Below, piece by piece: positions 13,936 to 21,831 of a DNA stretch of 64,000 bases. The translations under genes were made by a program, and so were the position numbers. The notes below the pieces were generated by a model. That model did no database searches. It was not told the DNA's origin and saw nothing but the letters and a program-made list of their open reading frames with translations. Numbering within the stretch: the stretch's first letter is position 1; every line of letters begins with the position of its first letter. Source of the stretch: Caecibacteroides pullorum (lineage in GTDB: Bacteria > Bacteroidota > Bacteroidia > Bacteroidales > Bacteroidaceae); contig NZ_JAAZTS010000002.1 in the NCBI RefSeq assembly GCF_019239235.1, forward strand, positions 186,001 to 250,000. The letters are read 5' to 3'.

Positions 13936-14703
13936 TTATATTTCAAATTCAACCCTTACAGTTGCATAATCTTTTGTACAATCTCTTTCCGCTTCTTCTT
14001 TTGATTTGAAAAGACCTGCATCTTTATTAACATTAATCCATCCCTCTTTCTTTTCGGGGAGCATCATAAGGTCCTCATCATTCTGTTTATCAAAATCAAC
14101 TTTTCCATTCGACAAATAATAATGTACTGATTCCCCAAGAGGGTCTGACACAAGAGCTACAATGTGCATATCCCAATCTCTATCAAAGCAAATAATCCTT
14201 GCCTTTCTTCCGTCTCTTGTGCAGACAGTTTTGCCTGCTTTGGCAGCTTCAAGGTCAAACGGCTTTAAGTTTAGTTTATCCTCGCCAAATAGACACTCGT
14301 CAACAACTTTGTCAAATTCGGGAATATCTTCTTTTGCATCATGCATTCTATATTCTTCCATATTTTCTTTGGTTTGTTTTATTTCTATTGCTATTCGCTT
14401 GTGCTTATAATCACTTACATACATCAGTAAAGCATTTTCTTTACAGAAATTTACATCATACAGCTTATATTCTTGCATCCATACTAATCTTTCATCTCCA
14501 TGAATATTGCAAGTGAAAGGCTCTCCGACCTTTTCAAGTTTCTTGAAACACGCTAATTTCTTATCGTTTCTATATGCGCAATATGGATTTCCAATAAATT
14601 TGCAACTTCCTGCTTCATCAAAGCTACATTGATTGCAATGCCCTATAATACACTGATACCACTCACCGTTGTACTCGAATATTTCTCCTATCTTGTGTTC
14701 CAT
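13936..14703 (-). CDS. Hypothetical prophage protein with N-terminal cysteine cluster, 255 aa
   Basis: The N-terminal region, about residues 1-55, holds CIIGHCNQCSFDEAGSCKFI and NPYCAY, a compact cysteine cluster. The C-terminal half (from about residue 148) has a DUF-like beta region FDLEAAKAGKTVCTRDGRKA and ARIICFDRD, which resembles a motif seen in many Bacteroides phage proteins. The final part GLFKSKEEAERDCTKDYATV reads like a short helix plus strand. The function is unknown. It lies 2 bp from the upstream gene. Confidence 0.6.
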   Translation of the reverse strand: MEHKIGEIFEYNGEWYQCIIGHCNQCSFDEAGSCKFIGNPYCAYRNDKKLACFKKLEKVGEPFTCNIHGDERLVWMQEYKLYDVNFCKENALLMYVSDYKHKRIAIEIKQTKENMEEYRMHDAKEDIPEFDKVVDECLFGEDKLNLKPFDLEAAKAGKTVCTRDGRKARIICFDRDWDMHIVALVSDPLGESVHYYLSNGKVDFDKQNDEDLMMLPEKKEGWINVNKDAGLFKSKEEAERDCTKDYATVRVEFEI

Positions 14704-14705
14704 AA

Positions 14706-14909
14706 TCAGTCCTCCTTAACTTTCGGTTTATACTCGTTCGTTTCTTTATCGTACTCGTAGCAGTCGGGGCAGTAGAGTTTGCCGTCGATTTCTTTCCATC
14801 GCTTCCATACGGATGCTATATACTCAGCTTTTTCTTTAGTTTTACATGATGAATTTACTTTTCTACACCCGTCGCACACAGCTTGGTACATAGTCACTTC
14901 GCGTATCAT
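14706..14909 (-). CDS. Small zinc-finger-like protein, 67 aa
   Basis: Contains CDGCRKVNSSCKTKEKAEYI and later LYCPDCYEYD, two CxxC pairs consistent with one zinc site. The ATG at 14909 overlaps the TGA of an upstream small frame (ATGA). Met7 (MYQAVCDGC, 14891) is an alternative start. The function is unknown. Confidence 0.6.
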   Translation of the reverse strand: MIREVTMYQAVCDGCRKVNSSCKTKEKAEYIASVWKRWKEIDGKLYCPDCYEYDKETNEYKPKVKED

Positions 14910-14995
14910 ATCAATCCTTTATGTTTAAGTTTAACAACAGCATCTTTACGGGAGTATGCCTCTATTTCATACCCTTTTATGACAAATTTGGACAA
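14906..14995 (-). CDS. Possible very small protein, about 29 aa, TTG start
   Basis: The frame ends KDAVVKLKHKGLI and its TGA overlaps the next ATG, as in the real operon genes. The only plausible start in frame is TTG at 14995 (reading M/LSKFVIKGYEIEAYSRK). It may instead be the 3' part of a frameshifted gene whose 5' part is at 15003-15089. Low confidence. Confidence 0.3.
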   Translation of the reverse strand: MSKFVIKGYEIEAYSRKDAVVKLKHKGLI

Positions 14996-15002
14996 TGGCT
15001 TT

Positions 15003-15089
15003 TCACCGAATCTTTTTCAGTTCCTTTTCGGCCTTGGCAAGATCCTTGGCCATCTGAAACCAATCGCTAACACTTTCTTGTTTTCCCAT
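15003..15089 (-). CDS. Possible very small protein, 28 aa
   Basis: ATG at 15089 opens a 28-residue helical frame (MGKQESVSDWFQMAKDLAKA, ending KKIR). Its TGA falls where the downstream frame becomes protein-like, so the pair could be one small gene with a frameshift. It could also be genuine on its own. Support is limited to strand and composition. Confidence 0.3.
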   Translation of the reverse strand: MGKQESVSDWFQMAKDLAKAEKELKKIR

Positions 15090-15134
15090 AATGTTTTCTT
15101 GCTTATTTCCACTTTACCTAAACTTTAGGTAAAG

Positions 15135-15545
15135 TCATTCAAGGTGTAAGGATAGTTGACTATTCGGTTCTTTATAACCGGGATTGGCCAAAAGGAAAGC
15201 CTTTCTTAGTGCTTCGGAAATCTTATCACGCATGGCCTTAGAAACATGATTTCTGTCTGATTCACTGTTAATCAGTAAGCATTTGTCAAGGCTACCATTG
15301 ATAGGTTTCTCGTCAAGGAACAGGCTGTATTCCGTGAATATCCGGTTCTGTTTCCGACCTTCATTCTCTTCTTCTTTCGTCTGATATCGTTCAATTATGG
15401 TATCTTGGATTGTTCTCAGAACCCTTTGTCCTCTGTCGCTTCTGCAGCCCTGTTTTTCGTTCTCGAACATGACAGACAAAGCACGTTTTTTACGGACATT
15501 CCCTATTTTTGCCCAGCCGTAATAAACCTTTAGTCTTTCCATCAT
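15135..15545 (-). CDS. Hypothetical basic prophage protein, 136 aa
   Basis: Start MMERLKVYYGWAKIGNVRKK at 15545 overlaps the upstream stop by 4 bp; the frame upstream of it lies in the preceding gene. It contains GCRSDRGQRVLRTIQDTIIE and SKAMRDKISEALRKAFLLAN. It is strongly basic and helical, so nucleic acid binding is possible. No family is recognised. Its 3' end lies about 45 bp from the small frame at 15089. Confidence 0.6.
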   Translation of the reverse strand: MMERLKVYYGWAKIGNVRKKRALSVMFENEKQGCRSDRGQRVLRTIQDTIIERYQTKEEENEGRKQNRIFTEYSLFLDEKPINGSLDKCLLINSESDRNHVSKAMRDKISEALRKAFLLANPGYKEPNSQLSLHLE

Positions 15546-15886
15546 ATTTCTTGCTTTAATGGTTCCCATCCCTTTGGTATCTTTGCCCACTTTCTGAAGT
15601 AGGTATCAAAGCTGTCCATATCGTTGAACATGTCCATCTTGGATTGTTCTTCTATCACCAATGAGGAAAATTCCTTGAAATAAGCATCTGCAGATTGCAC
15701 AAAGCGTGTATGTAGTTGCTTGATTGTTCCCAGCATTAGGCCTCGTTCCTTCATCAGATCGGAGGCTTCTTCTACCAGATTGTTTGCTTCACACAATAGA
15801 ATTTGTGAGGCGGATAGCAGTTGGTTCAAACGGGCCATAGAGCCGTCTTTCTCCGCGGCTTCTATCAATGTTTTCTTGGGTATCAT
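15542..15886 (-). CDS. Hypothetical helical prophage protein, 114 aa
   Basis: Starts MIPKKTLIEAAEKDGSMARL and is almost wholly helical, including LLSASQILLCEANNLVEEAS. A coiled-coil-like segment covers about residues 20-70. The C-terminus is richer in aromatics (FDTYFRKWAKIPKGWEPL). No family is known. Coupled to the next gene by an ATGA overlap. Confidence 0.6.
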   Translation of the reverse strand: MIPKKTLIEAAEKDGSMARLNQLLSASQILLCEANNLVEEASDLMKERGLMLGTIKQLHTRFVQSADAYFKEFSSLVIEEQSKMDMFNDMDSFDTYFRKWAKIPKGWEPLKQEI

Positions 15887-15907
15887 AATAGCCTAAGTTG
15901 TTGTTTA

Positions 15908-16390
15908 TCATTTAAAATTTGGAGGAATTATCACAGCTTGTGTAAATTCAGTCCCGATTAACTCGTTTACGATATTTAATACATTCTTGCTGGTAAACGG
16001 TAGATTATTGTTTCGATACTTTCTACATCTGTCCATCATTGTATTTATGTGATTGACATGAATGTAATTGTTCCTTTCAGTACGCCAATTTCTGCTCCAG
16101 TAACCTGTAGTTTCGGAAATTTCAATATGGCTATTCCATATTTCATCTTCAATGTCGATATCTTGGAAATCTGTCAAATGAAACAAATCCTTTTTGATAT
16201 GATTTCTTTGGAAACTCAATAGGTATTCGTGTCCGTCCAACCCTTTAGGCAAACAGATTACTCTTGGATAGGGTATTGTCCCATCATCCTCAAAGTTGTT
16301 CCTGTCTGCTGTAGCAAACATTGTCAGTTTACCCCAAACGCTTGGATAAGGTCGGCATTGAAGTGATTGAATAGCATTCTTGTATTTCAT
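15908..16390 (-). CDS. Hypothetical prophage protein, 160 aa
   Basis: Starts MKYKNAIQSLQCRPYPSVWG. Segments such as HEYLLSFQRNHIKKDLFHLT and ERNNYIHVNHINTMMDRCRK are rich in His and aromatic residues, but no nuclease motif is clear. The ATG overlaps the stop of the upstream 57-residue gene as ATGA. The function is unknown. Confidence 0.6.
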   Translation of the reverse strand: MKYKNAIQSLQCRPYPSVWGKLTMFATADRNNFEDDGTIPYPRVICLPKGLDGHEYLLSFQRNHIKKDLFHLTDFQDIDIEDEIWNSHIEISETTGYWSRNWRTERNNYIHVNHINTMMDRCRKYRNNNLPFTSKNVLNIVNELIGTEFTQAVIIPPNFK

Positions 16391-16560
16391 TTCTTAATCT
16401 CCAATTCATAATATGAAAACCAACCTTTTTCACTTGGAAATGCTACCAAAGCCTGAGTACGGTCAATGGATATTTTATGCACAATTCCGATTTCTTCTGT
16501 AGTAATGTTCTGCACTTTTGTCCCTATCGGACACTGGGTTTTGAATACGTTTACTTTCAT
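16387..16560 (-). CDS. Small protein with SH3-like layout, 57 aa
   Basis: A 57-codon frame, MKVNVFKTQCPIGTKVQNIT then EEIGIVHKISID and KGWFSYYELEIKK. The pattern of short strands around an EIGIVHKI core resembles small SH3-like or KOW-like proteins. The start follows a promoter motif at 16579-16612, and the stop overlaps the next start (ATGA), so it heads this operon segment. It falls below usual ORF length cut-offs. Confidence 0.6.
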   Translation of the reverse strand: MKVNVFKTQCPIGTKVQNITTEEIGIVHKISIDRTQALVAFPSEKGWFSYYELEIKK

Positions 16561-16578
16561 TGCTTCAATGTTTTAATG

Positions 16579-16612
16579 TTTATGTAAAAATACTTGTAAT
16601 ATATTGAAATAC
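16579..16612 (-). promoter_or_regulatory. Shared phage promoter/operator motif, diverged copy
   Basis: TTATGTAAAAATAC (16579-16592) matches ATATGTAAATATAC of the 8956 and 23046 motifs at 12 of 14 positions. TAATATATTGAA at 16597-16608 is identical to 8980-8991. It lies about 20 bp upstream of the 16560 start, the same geometry as the other copies. Confidence 0.5.
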
Positions 16613-16638
16613 AATATATTATATCTTCTTTGTTTCAT

Positions 16639-17316
16639 TCATAAACTTTGTTTAACTGGCTGATTTACAGGTGGTATTTCTCCTCGTCTTTTTCGTTCAA
16701 GGTACCACGTGTAGGGATTATATCCTTCGGGAATTACATACCCTTCGGGAAGTTCGCGGCGGCGGAGGCTTTCTTCCTGTTCATGTTTCCGGATAGCCAT
16801 GTCAAGCTCTGCATTTCTTTGGGGGAGGAACTCTTTGAAGAATGCGTTTCCTATGCGCTTGGTATCGAAACTGGAGTAGCTGTTGTCGTATCGTCCTGCC
16901 TTGTATCGGGCAAAGAACAGCATCAGTTCAGACAGCTTGTACTGGCGGACTTCCTGAGCAAACGACTGGCTGAATATCCGAATACCGTCGGCAATTCCGC
17001 TTTCTCTGCTACTTGAAGCCCCATATAACCCAAACACCTGCAATTCTATCCAATAACAGGAAGAACCAATTCCGTATAGTTCATCGTACTGCATCAGCGT
17101 TGGGCAGTCGGCCATATAGGCTTTGCCAACGTTCTGGAGTGTATATCCCCAGTGGACAGGTGAAAACAGCCTCTCAATGTCAGAACGGCTTTTCCATTTC
17201 GTCAGCCATACCTTCTTCGAGCTCTCGCTTATGCTGTTGTAGCAGGTTAAGAGCGTAGGCGTTAGCCTCTTGCTTGCTTGTATAAGCGTTCCTATTGCTT
17301 CCATTGCTTTCTCCAT
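16639..17316 (-). CDS. DUF6633-like prophage protein, 225 aa
   Basis: Contains SRSDIERLFSPVHWGYTLQN, YDELYGIGSSCYWIELQVFG and FARYKAGRYDNSYSSFD, resembling small phage proteins usually found beside replication initiator genes (family name from memory). The best ATGs are at 17316 and 17304 (MEKAMEAIGTLIQASKRLTP), which places the first 46 codons inside the 3' end of the upstream gene in another frame. RLTPTLLTCYNSI in that stretch looks protein-like, so the overlap may be real. A non-ATG start near 17200 is the alternative. Confidence 0.6.
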   Translation of the reverse strand: MEKAMEAIGTLIQASKRLTPTLLTCYNSISESSKKVWLTKWKSRSDIERLFSPVHWGYTLQNVGKAYMADCPTLMQYDELYGIGSSCYWIELQVFGLYGASSSRESGIADGIRIFSQSFAQEVRQYKLSELMLFFARYKAGRYDNSYSSFDTKRIGNAFFKEFLPQRNAELDMAIRKHEQEESLRRRELPEGYVIPEGYNPYTWYLERKRRGEIPPVNQPVKQSL

Positions 17317-18142
17317 CGTAGTTTCCCTCCAATATCTTCACAAAATTGTTTGGATTGAAAATCCAGTCAAAATCACATTTCCATCCCCTGTCATTATCCC
17401 CCAATAAGAAGGGGGAGTGCAATACCTTTTGGAATACCTGCATTATTGCTTCCTTTCCATGCTCTGTAGCCCTTGCACGAACAGATGATTTCCTTTTCTC
17501 CGTCAACTTAACCACTACCGGAATCTTTCCGATAAACAGCTTGTTGTAATAATCACATAAAGCCGCAAAATCTATTATTTCGGTCTTGGGCAAAGAAAGC
17601 TTGCCTTTCTTTGTATCTACGTCAGTAGATATTTCTTTCTTTTTATTTTCCTTTTCCTTTTGTGGCATTTTCACCGAATTTAAAGCCGTTTCTTCCGAAA
17701 TAACCTTAGTTTCTTCCGATATAACTCTTGTTTCTTCCGAAATAATAGGCTCTTTTTCTCCGTCAATAAGTGAGTATTCAGTAATATCAGACCTCCTTTT
17801 AAGTAATTTGCATATAGACTGGTATCGTTTCTGGATCCCTTTTGACGTAATGATTCGTTCATTGTCATACAGCTCTTTGGATAATAACCCCAGTGTCATG
17901 CAGCTTCTTATGACCTCCAGTATATACGCCTCTTCAAACCCGGTTTGTTCCGATATAATGAAAGGCAACTCTTCGTCCCACCTCATGTAGTACCCACGCT
18001 GGTAGATAAGACATAGCAGGAGAGCATATACTGTTACGGCTTTGCCACTCTGATACTTGATTAGTTTCCTTATTCGTATGTCTTGGAATAAATCAATGTC
18101 CATTGGGAAGTAACTCAACCCTGTCTTATTAGGTCTTGCCAT
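17180..18142 (-). CDS. Lin1244/Lin1753-type phage replication protein, 320 aa
   Basis: The N-terminal 110 residues match the DnaD-like Lin1244/Lin1753 N-terminal domain (DUF4373): GLSYFPMDIDLFQDIRIRKL, KAVTVYALLLCLIYQRGYYM and DEELPFIISEQTGFEEAYIL. A charged linker with repeated ISEET units (about residues 133-155) leads to a C-terminal domain with DFDWIFNPNNFVKILEGNYD, typical of phage replisome organisers. It likely opens the origin or loads helicase. A 136-bp leader lies upstream. Confidence 0.85.
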   Translation of the reverse strand: MARPNKTGLSYFPMDIDLFQDIRIRKLIKYQSGKAVTVYALLLCLIYQRGYYMRWDEELPFIISEQTGFEEAYILEVIRSCMTLGLLSKELYDNERIITSKGIQKRYQSICKLLKRRSDITEYSLIDGEKEPIISEETRVISEETKVISEETALNSVKMPQKEKENKKKEISTDVDTKKGKLSLPKTEIIDFAALCDYYNKLFIGKIPVVVKLTEKRKSSVRARATEHGKEAIMQVFQKVLHSPFLLGDNDRGWKCDFDWIFNPNNFVKILEGNYDGESNGSNRNAYTSKQEANAYALNLLQQHKRELEEGMADEMEKPF

Positions 18143-18192
18143 TTATATCATATTAAAAATAGAAACGGCTTCCACGTTTCTATACCCTTGAT

Positions 18193-18256
18193 GTGGTGTT
18201 TAGGATATATACTCCATGAAAGCCTGTTTAATATCTTATTAATCATCAAACACCAC
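18193..18256. repeat. 9-bp inverted repeat in the replication-gene leader
   Basis: GTGGTGTTT (18193-18201) and AAACACCAC (18248-18256) are perfect inverted repeats separated by 46 bp. They lie between the start at 18142 and a minus-strand TACCTTTA box (plus strand 18286-18293). They could fold in the leader RNA or bind a regulator. Nothing else is seen in the 18143-18354 gap. Confidence 0.4.
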
Positions 18257-18354
18257 TAAGATGATATATATTTTTAAGTACCGTAAAGGTAAGCAAAAAG
18301 TGTTTGAAACTCAAACATAAATCAAATTAATTTTTCTAGGGAAAACATTATTTA

Positions 18355-18729
18355 TCAATAGCCGGTCTTATTCAGGCGTAGTGACTCCTTTTCATAACTC
18401 AGTAATGTCCGCAGCGCATCAAGCTGGTGTACGCATGACGCATTCAGGCGGTCGAGTCGGTCAACCAAATAAGCCTCTTCTTCCGCAATGCTGTCCAATA
18501 GGGCATTCTGAACTTTCGCAGACAGGCAGTTCTCACGTGCGATACGAAGAATGGTATTCTGTATCTCGTCAGACTTCTTCTTGCGGAGCATTTTCTTGGC
18601 ATCGGCCAGCATTTCACCTGATCGCATCATATATACCATGATGACGGATATACGCTCCTGTATCTCTTGCGGGTTATTGGAGCAAGTGATGTTCAGGTAG
18701 TCGCTGATTTCTTTTATCTCTTTTTCCAT
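18355..18729 (-). CDS. Hypothetical helical prophage protein, 124 aa
   Basis: Starts MEKEIKEISDYLNITCSNNP and is nearly all helix, with VYMMRSGEMLADAKKMLRKK and YLVDRLDRLNASCVHQLDAL. It resembles a short phage protein seen next to Lin1244-type genes in Bacteroides elements, of unknown function. It is spaced about 40 bp from the VRR-NUC gene on the same strand. Confidence 0.65.
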   Translation of the reverse strand: MEKEIKEISDYLNITCSNNPQEIQERISVIMVYMMRSGEMLADAKKMLRKKKSDEIQNTILRIARENCLSAKVQNALLDSIAEEEAYLVDRLDRLNASCVHQLDALRTLLSYEKESLRLNKTGY

Positions 18730-18769
18730 GAGGTCACAATCTTTAGTTTAATCGGTTTCTTTTGCAACA

Positions 18770-19177
18770 TCACATATCTTTTATGTAGTTCTCAATTTCT
18801 CGTTTGAAATCCTCGAACGAACGGCATATCACATATTTGTTTCCAGCCGATTCGCATTCACGTTGCCACTCCTTTTGAGAAGGTCGCTGTGTGCCGTCAT
18901 CGGTTTTCATTTCAATAGCAAGAGCACCATAAAATCGATTTCTTTTCAGTAGGATTATGTCGGCTACTCCGCTCAACATTCCTTCTTCTTTCATATATGC
19001 TCCGTTTCTGGCGCTTCTTCTTGCGGCATTCGGGATAGCAAACAGAACCTTGCTCAATTTCGGGTACTGGTGTCTGAACCAGCGGACGCAGGCCGACTGC
19101 AGACGATGTTCCTTGTTGTCGGATTTCTTCCGGCCATGCCAATTCTTGTCGAGGGCGAGCATTTCTTCAAAGGTCAT
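18770..19177 (-). CDS. VRR-NUC domain nuclease, 135 aa
   Basis: PD-(D/E)XK nuclease of the VRR-NUC type: EHRLQSACVRWFRHQYP, AIPNAARRSARNGAYMKEEG, then GVADIILLKRNRFYGALAIE and MKTDDGTQRPSQKEWQ. The Asp of GVAD, the E-M-K triad and the downstream Gln form the active site. Stand-alone VRR-NUC proteins process branched DNA in phage recombination. Length and position between DUF4494 and the replication gene are normal. Confidence 0.9.
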   Translation of the reverse strand: MTFEEMLALDKNWHGRKKSDNKEHRLQSACVRWFRHQYPKLSKVLFAIPNAARRSARNGAYMKEEGMLSGVADIILLKRNRFYGALAIEMKTDDGTQRPSQKEWQRECESAGNKYVICRSFEDFKREIENYIKDM

Positions 19178-19231
19178 ATTCTTATTTCAATATTGCCCAA
19201 TCAGGGATGTATTCGTATTCCATATGCTGAA

Positions 19232-19852
19232 TTAGTTAGGTGATTGTTTTTCGTTGTTGTCATATGAATAGGTTATGACGACCGTGTTTTTCCCAGTCTT
19301 GTCTACGATGACATTCTGCCCTCTGACGACGACTTCAGTTTTTTCACCGTCGCGGCAGGCTGCAAGAAGCTCGGTAGCTGTCGGTTCACGGCGTTCTTCA
19401 TGCCCTCCTTCTTCATCGGCTGCGTAGGGATATACGTCCACGACGGGCGTTTCGGCCACGGCGGCTATCTCGTAGTCGGCCATGGTGCCCTTCATGCCTT
19501 CGTCTAGCTTCTTCACGGCGTCGCGCAGGTCGGCGGCCTGTACCAACACTTGCGTTGGTGTCTTCTTTTCCACGCCGGTCTTCTCGTCCAGCGTGATGAA
19601 GGCGAGCTTGCATTTGAACCAGCGGTCGGCAACTTCTTCATCGCAGGGGAAAAGTTCGCTATAGTTGGCGCGCTTGATGTTGGCTACAGTGAACTCACCG
19701 CTAATGAAAGGAGTAATCTCTTCGATGATACGCGCTTCGGCTTCGGTGAAGCTGAGGGCGTCGACCAGGTATTTTTCGGTCACTTTCTTCAGCATTCCGT
19801 TCTCCATCGTCTTTTCGTAGCGGATGGAGCATTCAAACCAGTTTTGTTCCAT
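19232..19852 (-). CDS. DUF4494 domain protein, 206 aa
   Basis: Start MEQNWFECSIRYEKTMENGM at 19852 is preferred; the longer frame enters the neighbouring gene's 3' region. The body carries EKYLVDALSFTEAEARIIEE, ITPFISGEFTVANIKRANYS and DRWFKCKLAFITLDEKTG, the hallmarks of DUF4494, found widely in Bacteroidetes phages near recombination genes. The C-terminal 60 residues are variable and acidic. The function is not established. Confidence 0.85.
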   Translation of the reverse strand: MEQNWFECSIRYEKTMENGMLKKVTEKYLVDALSFTEAEARIIEEITPFISGEFTVANIKRANYSELFPCDEEVADRWFKCKLAFITLDEKTGVEKKTPTQVLVQAADLRDAVKKLDEGMKGTMADYEIAAVAETPVVDVYPYAADEEGGHEERREPTATELLAACRDGEKTEVVVRGQNVIVDKTGKNTVVITYSYDNNEKQSPN

Positions 19853-19963
19853 AATCTTTCTTGTCTTTATAGGTTGATGTTTTTTTATTTTGCCACGTGC
19901 GGACTTTTGCCATGCCTTGTGCGGACTTTGATGCGGCAAGGGTCGGACTTTGGCGGGAGGCCG

Positions 19964-20338
19964 TCAGAAGGGCATGTCGTCCTCCTCGGCGACGGCTTCG
20001 GGTGCGCTGACGGACGCCGAGGCGTTGCGGCTCTCGACGACCAGCGGCTTCATGTTGCCCAGATAGGGTCGGCGGTCGAGCTCGTCCTTGCCAGCGGCTT
20101 CGCGGAACTCCTTGGAGAAGGACTGCATGACGTTGTGGGTGTCGCCGTACTTGCCCACTTCGCGCCGCTCGAATATGGAGAGGCCGAGGTAGGCGGATTT
20201 CGCTTTCAGGTTCTCGTCCACGCTGACGTAGATGTCGTTCTCTCGGATGGGGATGCAGAGGCATTTCACGCCGCGGATGGTGGCGATGCCAGTGCGCTGT
20301 AGTTTCAGCAGGTCTATGCTGCCTTGTAGGTTGCTCAT
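19964..20338 (-). CDS. SSB-like protein with acidic DDMPF tip, 124 aa
   Basis: The N-terminal 80 residues look like a small beta-rich domain: QRTGIATIRGVKCLCIPIRE, NDIYVSVDENLKAKSAYLGL. The protein ends EAVAEEDDMPF, the classic acidic single-stranded-DNA-binding protein tip that docks exonucleases and RecO-type partners. It sits between DUF4494 and the RecT/exonuclease genes. It is probably a ssDNA-binding or recombination accessory protein; the fold call is inference. GC content is visibly higher than in its neighbours. Confidence 0.65.
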   Translation of the reverse strand: MSNLQGSIDLLKLQRTGIATIRGVKCLCIPIRENDIYVSVDENLKAKSAYLGLSIFERREVGKYGDTHNVMQSFSKEFREAAGKDELDRRPYLGNMKPLVVESRNASASVSAPEAVAEEDDMPF

Positions 20339-20353
20339 TGCTGTATTTTCTTT

Positions 20354-20872
20354 TTAAAAGGATGTAAAAACTTTGCCGCTCGTGTTTCCCCCGAAGATGG
20401 AGGTGACGATGAACTTTTCCACTTCCGACCGGGCCATCAATTCCGTGCCGTCGTCAAGGACTACTTTGATGCTCTCTTCACCATAACGCAGTCTTTTTAC
20501 TTGCGACTGGCGGAACGATGTGGCTTCTATGCAAATGTTTCCTCTGAGGGCTTCTCTGATGGCCTGTCTTTCGTCGTATGTGAAATATTTGCATGTGTCT
20601 TTCATTTGTTCTTCCACGTAGGAAGGCAGGAGTGAGTAGTCGCCGTTGTCGATGCGGTATTCGATGTACCGCTTGAGATTTTCGCCGGTGAACGGCCTGA
20701 TTAATTCGTTTCTATAGGCTTCCGCTTCTTCTTTTGTGTCGAAGAAATGATCGTTTTCATCAGTCTGATAAAATGTTTTATCGTCTATATCATTATAATA
20801 AGTAATTCCTGCTTGTTGGATTACATTGACTTCTATAGGATTGCAGAATCCTGACACTAACCATTTTTTCAT
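20354..20872 (-). CDS. Hypothetical prophage protein, 172 aa
   Basis: Starts MKKWLVSGFCNPIEVNVIQQ. Notable parts are FDTKEEAEAYRNELIRPFTG and DERQAIREALRGNICIEATS, giving an alpha/beta protein without a recognised family. It overlaps the preceding gene's stop by 4 bp and lies 15 bp from the SSB-like gene, inside the recombination module. Confidence 0.6.
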   Translation of the reverse strand: MKKWLVSGFCNPIEVNVIQQAGITYYNDIDDKTFYQTDENDHFFDTKEEAEAYRNELIRPFTGENLKRYIEYRIDNGDYSLLPSYVEEQMKDTCKYFTYDERQAIREALRGNICIEATSFRQSQVKRLRYGEESIKVVLDDGTELMARSEVEKFIVTSIFGGNTSGKVFTSF

Positions 20873-21153
20873 TGCTGCATTTTCTTTTTAAGTTTCTTGA
20901 TCATGTTCTTGAATTGTCTGGCCTTGTCAGCCTCACAAGGCTTGGATGCTGTCTTTTCAATCAGTTTGACACCGTATTCTAGCATAGCAGAAATGGTGTT
21001 CAAGTCTGTCTTGCACAAGTCAGCAGCTTCCATGTCCACCTTGTCAAAATCAATGTCGTTATCGTTCAGGTAATCACTGAGGGCGATAATCTTTTCCCTT
21101 GTTGTGGTTACGGTGAATACTCTTGTCAGTAAGTTTTCATTGCCATCTTCCAT
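20869..21153 (-). CDS. Hypothetical protein of the recombination module, 94 aa
   Basis: Starts MEDGNENLLTRVFTVTTTRE and continues KIIALSDYLNDNDIDFDKVD, ending in a lysine-rich helix (FKNMIKKLKKKMQQ). It is a small alpha/beta protein with no family recognised. It sits 3 bp downstream of the exonuclease gene and overlaps the next gene by 4 bp. Confidence 0.6.
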   Translation of the reverse strand: MEDGNENLLTRVFTVTTTREKIIALSDYLNDNDIDFDKVDMEAADLCKTDLNTISAMLEYGVKLIEKTASKPCEADKARQFKNMIKKLKKKMQQ

Positions 21154-21156
21154 AGT

Positions 21157-21831
21157 TCAGTCTATTAATTGTTCCACAATATCATTGGCAACTCTGATTC
21201 GTTTCTCCATTTCTGCAAACACGTCCGGTTCGGGTAATATGCGTACGATATGAATAGGATACTTCTGAAACGGATTAAACGCTACAAAGTCGCACCAGTC
21301 TGCTTCAAGGCACATCATGTGGGCCATACATTGGTAGTAATATTCAGGACGTACCCTTTTTAGAGAATCGTTCCCGGTTATTTCTCCGCAGAACATCATG
21401 AACACGTACTGAGAGGGCGATTTGATTTCAATACATCCTTTTTCACGCGTGTCCTCGTTGTAGTAGTATCCGTCCGGACTGCTTGCAAAATGCGGGATGG
21501 AAGGGTGTGCACATGAACCAGTTTCTACAATTCGTCTTCCGGTTATCTTTTCGTAAAGCGACCTTGCATTTCCTTCCTGCTCATTTCCCCAGCGCATTGC
21601 CTTGCTACCAATATCTACCTGATGGAGATACATCTGGAATAACTCGTCGTCTTCCACAACGGATGGGTTCATATTCCTTTCTGCCGCCACTTGATAGATG
21701 TATGATTTGGCGGTATCGCCAAACATTTCACCTGCCTTGCGGCTTGACTTCATCAGGTCCCCAACACGGGAACCTGTGAAGTTGCCAAGTCTTTTTCTAT
21801 ACCATTCAAGTGAATGCTGTTCTTCCATCAC
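21157..21831 (-). CDS. YqaJ/lambda-type 5'-3' exonuclease, 224 aa
   Basis: YqaJ-like viral recombinase layout: SLEWYRKRLGNFTGSRVGDL, then KAMRWGNEQEGNARSLYEKI, HFASSPDGYYYNED (the active-site Asp) and GCIEIKSPSQYVF (E-I-K). RPEYYYQCMAHMMCLEADWC follows. The enzyme degrades one DNA strand to load the partner annealing protein. It overlaps the RecT gene by 4 bp, so the pair forms a Red-like recombination system. Confidence 0.9.
   Translation of the reverse strand: MMEEQHSLEWYRKRLGNFTGSRVGDLMKSSRKAGEMFGDTAKSYIYQVAAERNMNPSVVEDDELFQMYLHQVDIGSKAMRWGNEQEGNARSLYEKITGRRIVETGSCAHPSIPHFASSPDGYYYNEDTREKGCIEIKSPSQYVFMMFCGEITGNDSLKRVRPEYYYQCMAHMMCLEADWCDFVAFNPFQKYPIHIVRILPEPDVFAEMEKRIRVANDIVEQLID

Noticed and set aside
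19182..19223. 13-codon frame MEYEYIPDWAILK just before the VRR-NUC gene
   Set aside because: Too short to support; the IPDWA motif recalls small phage proteins and it may be a remnant.
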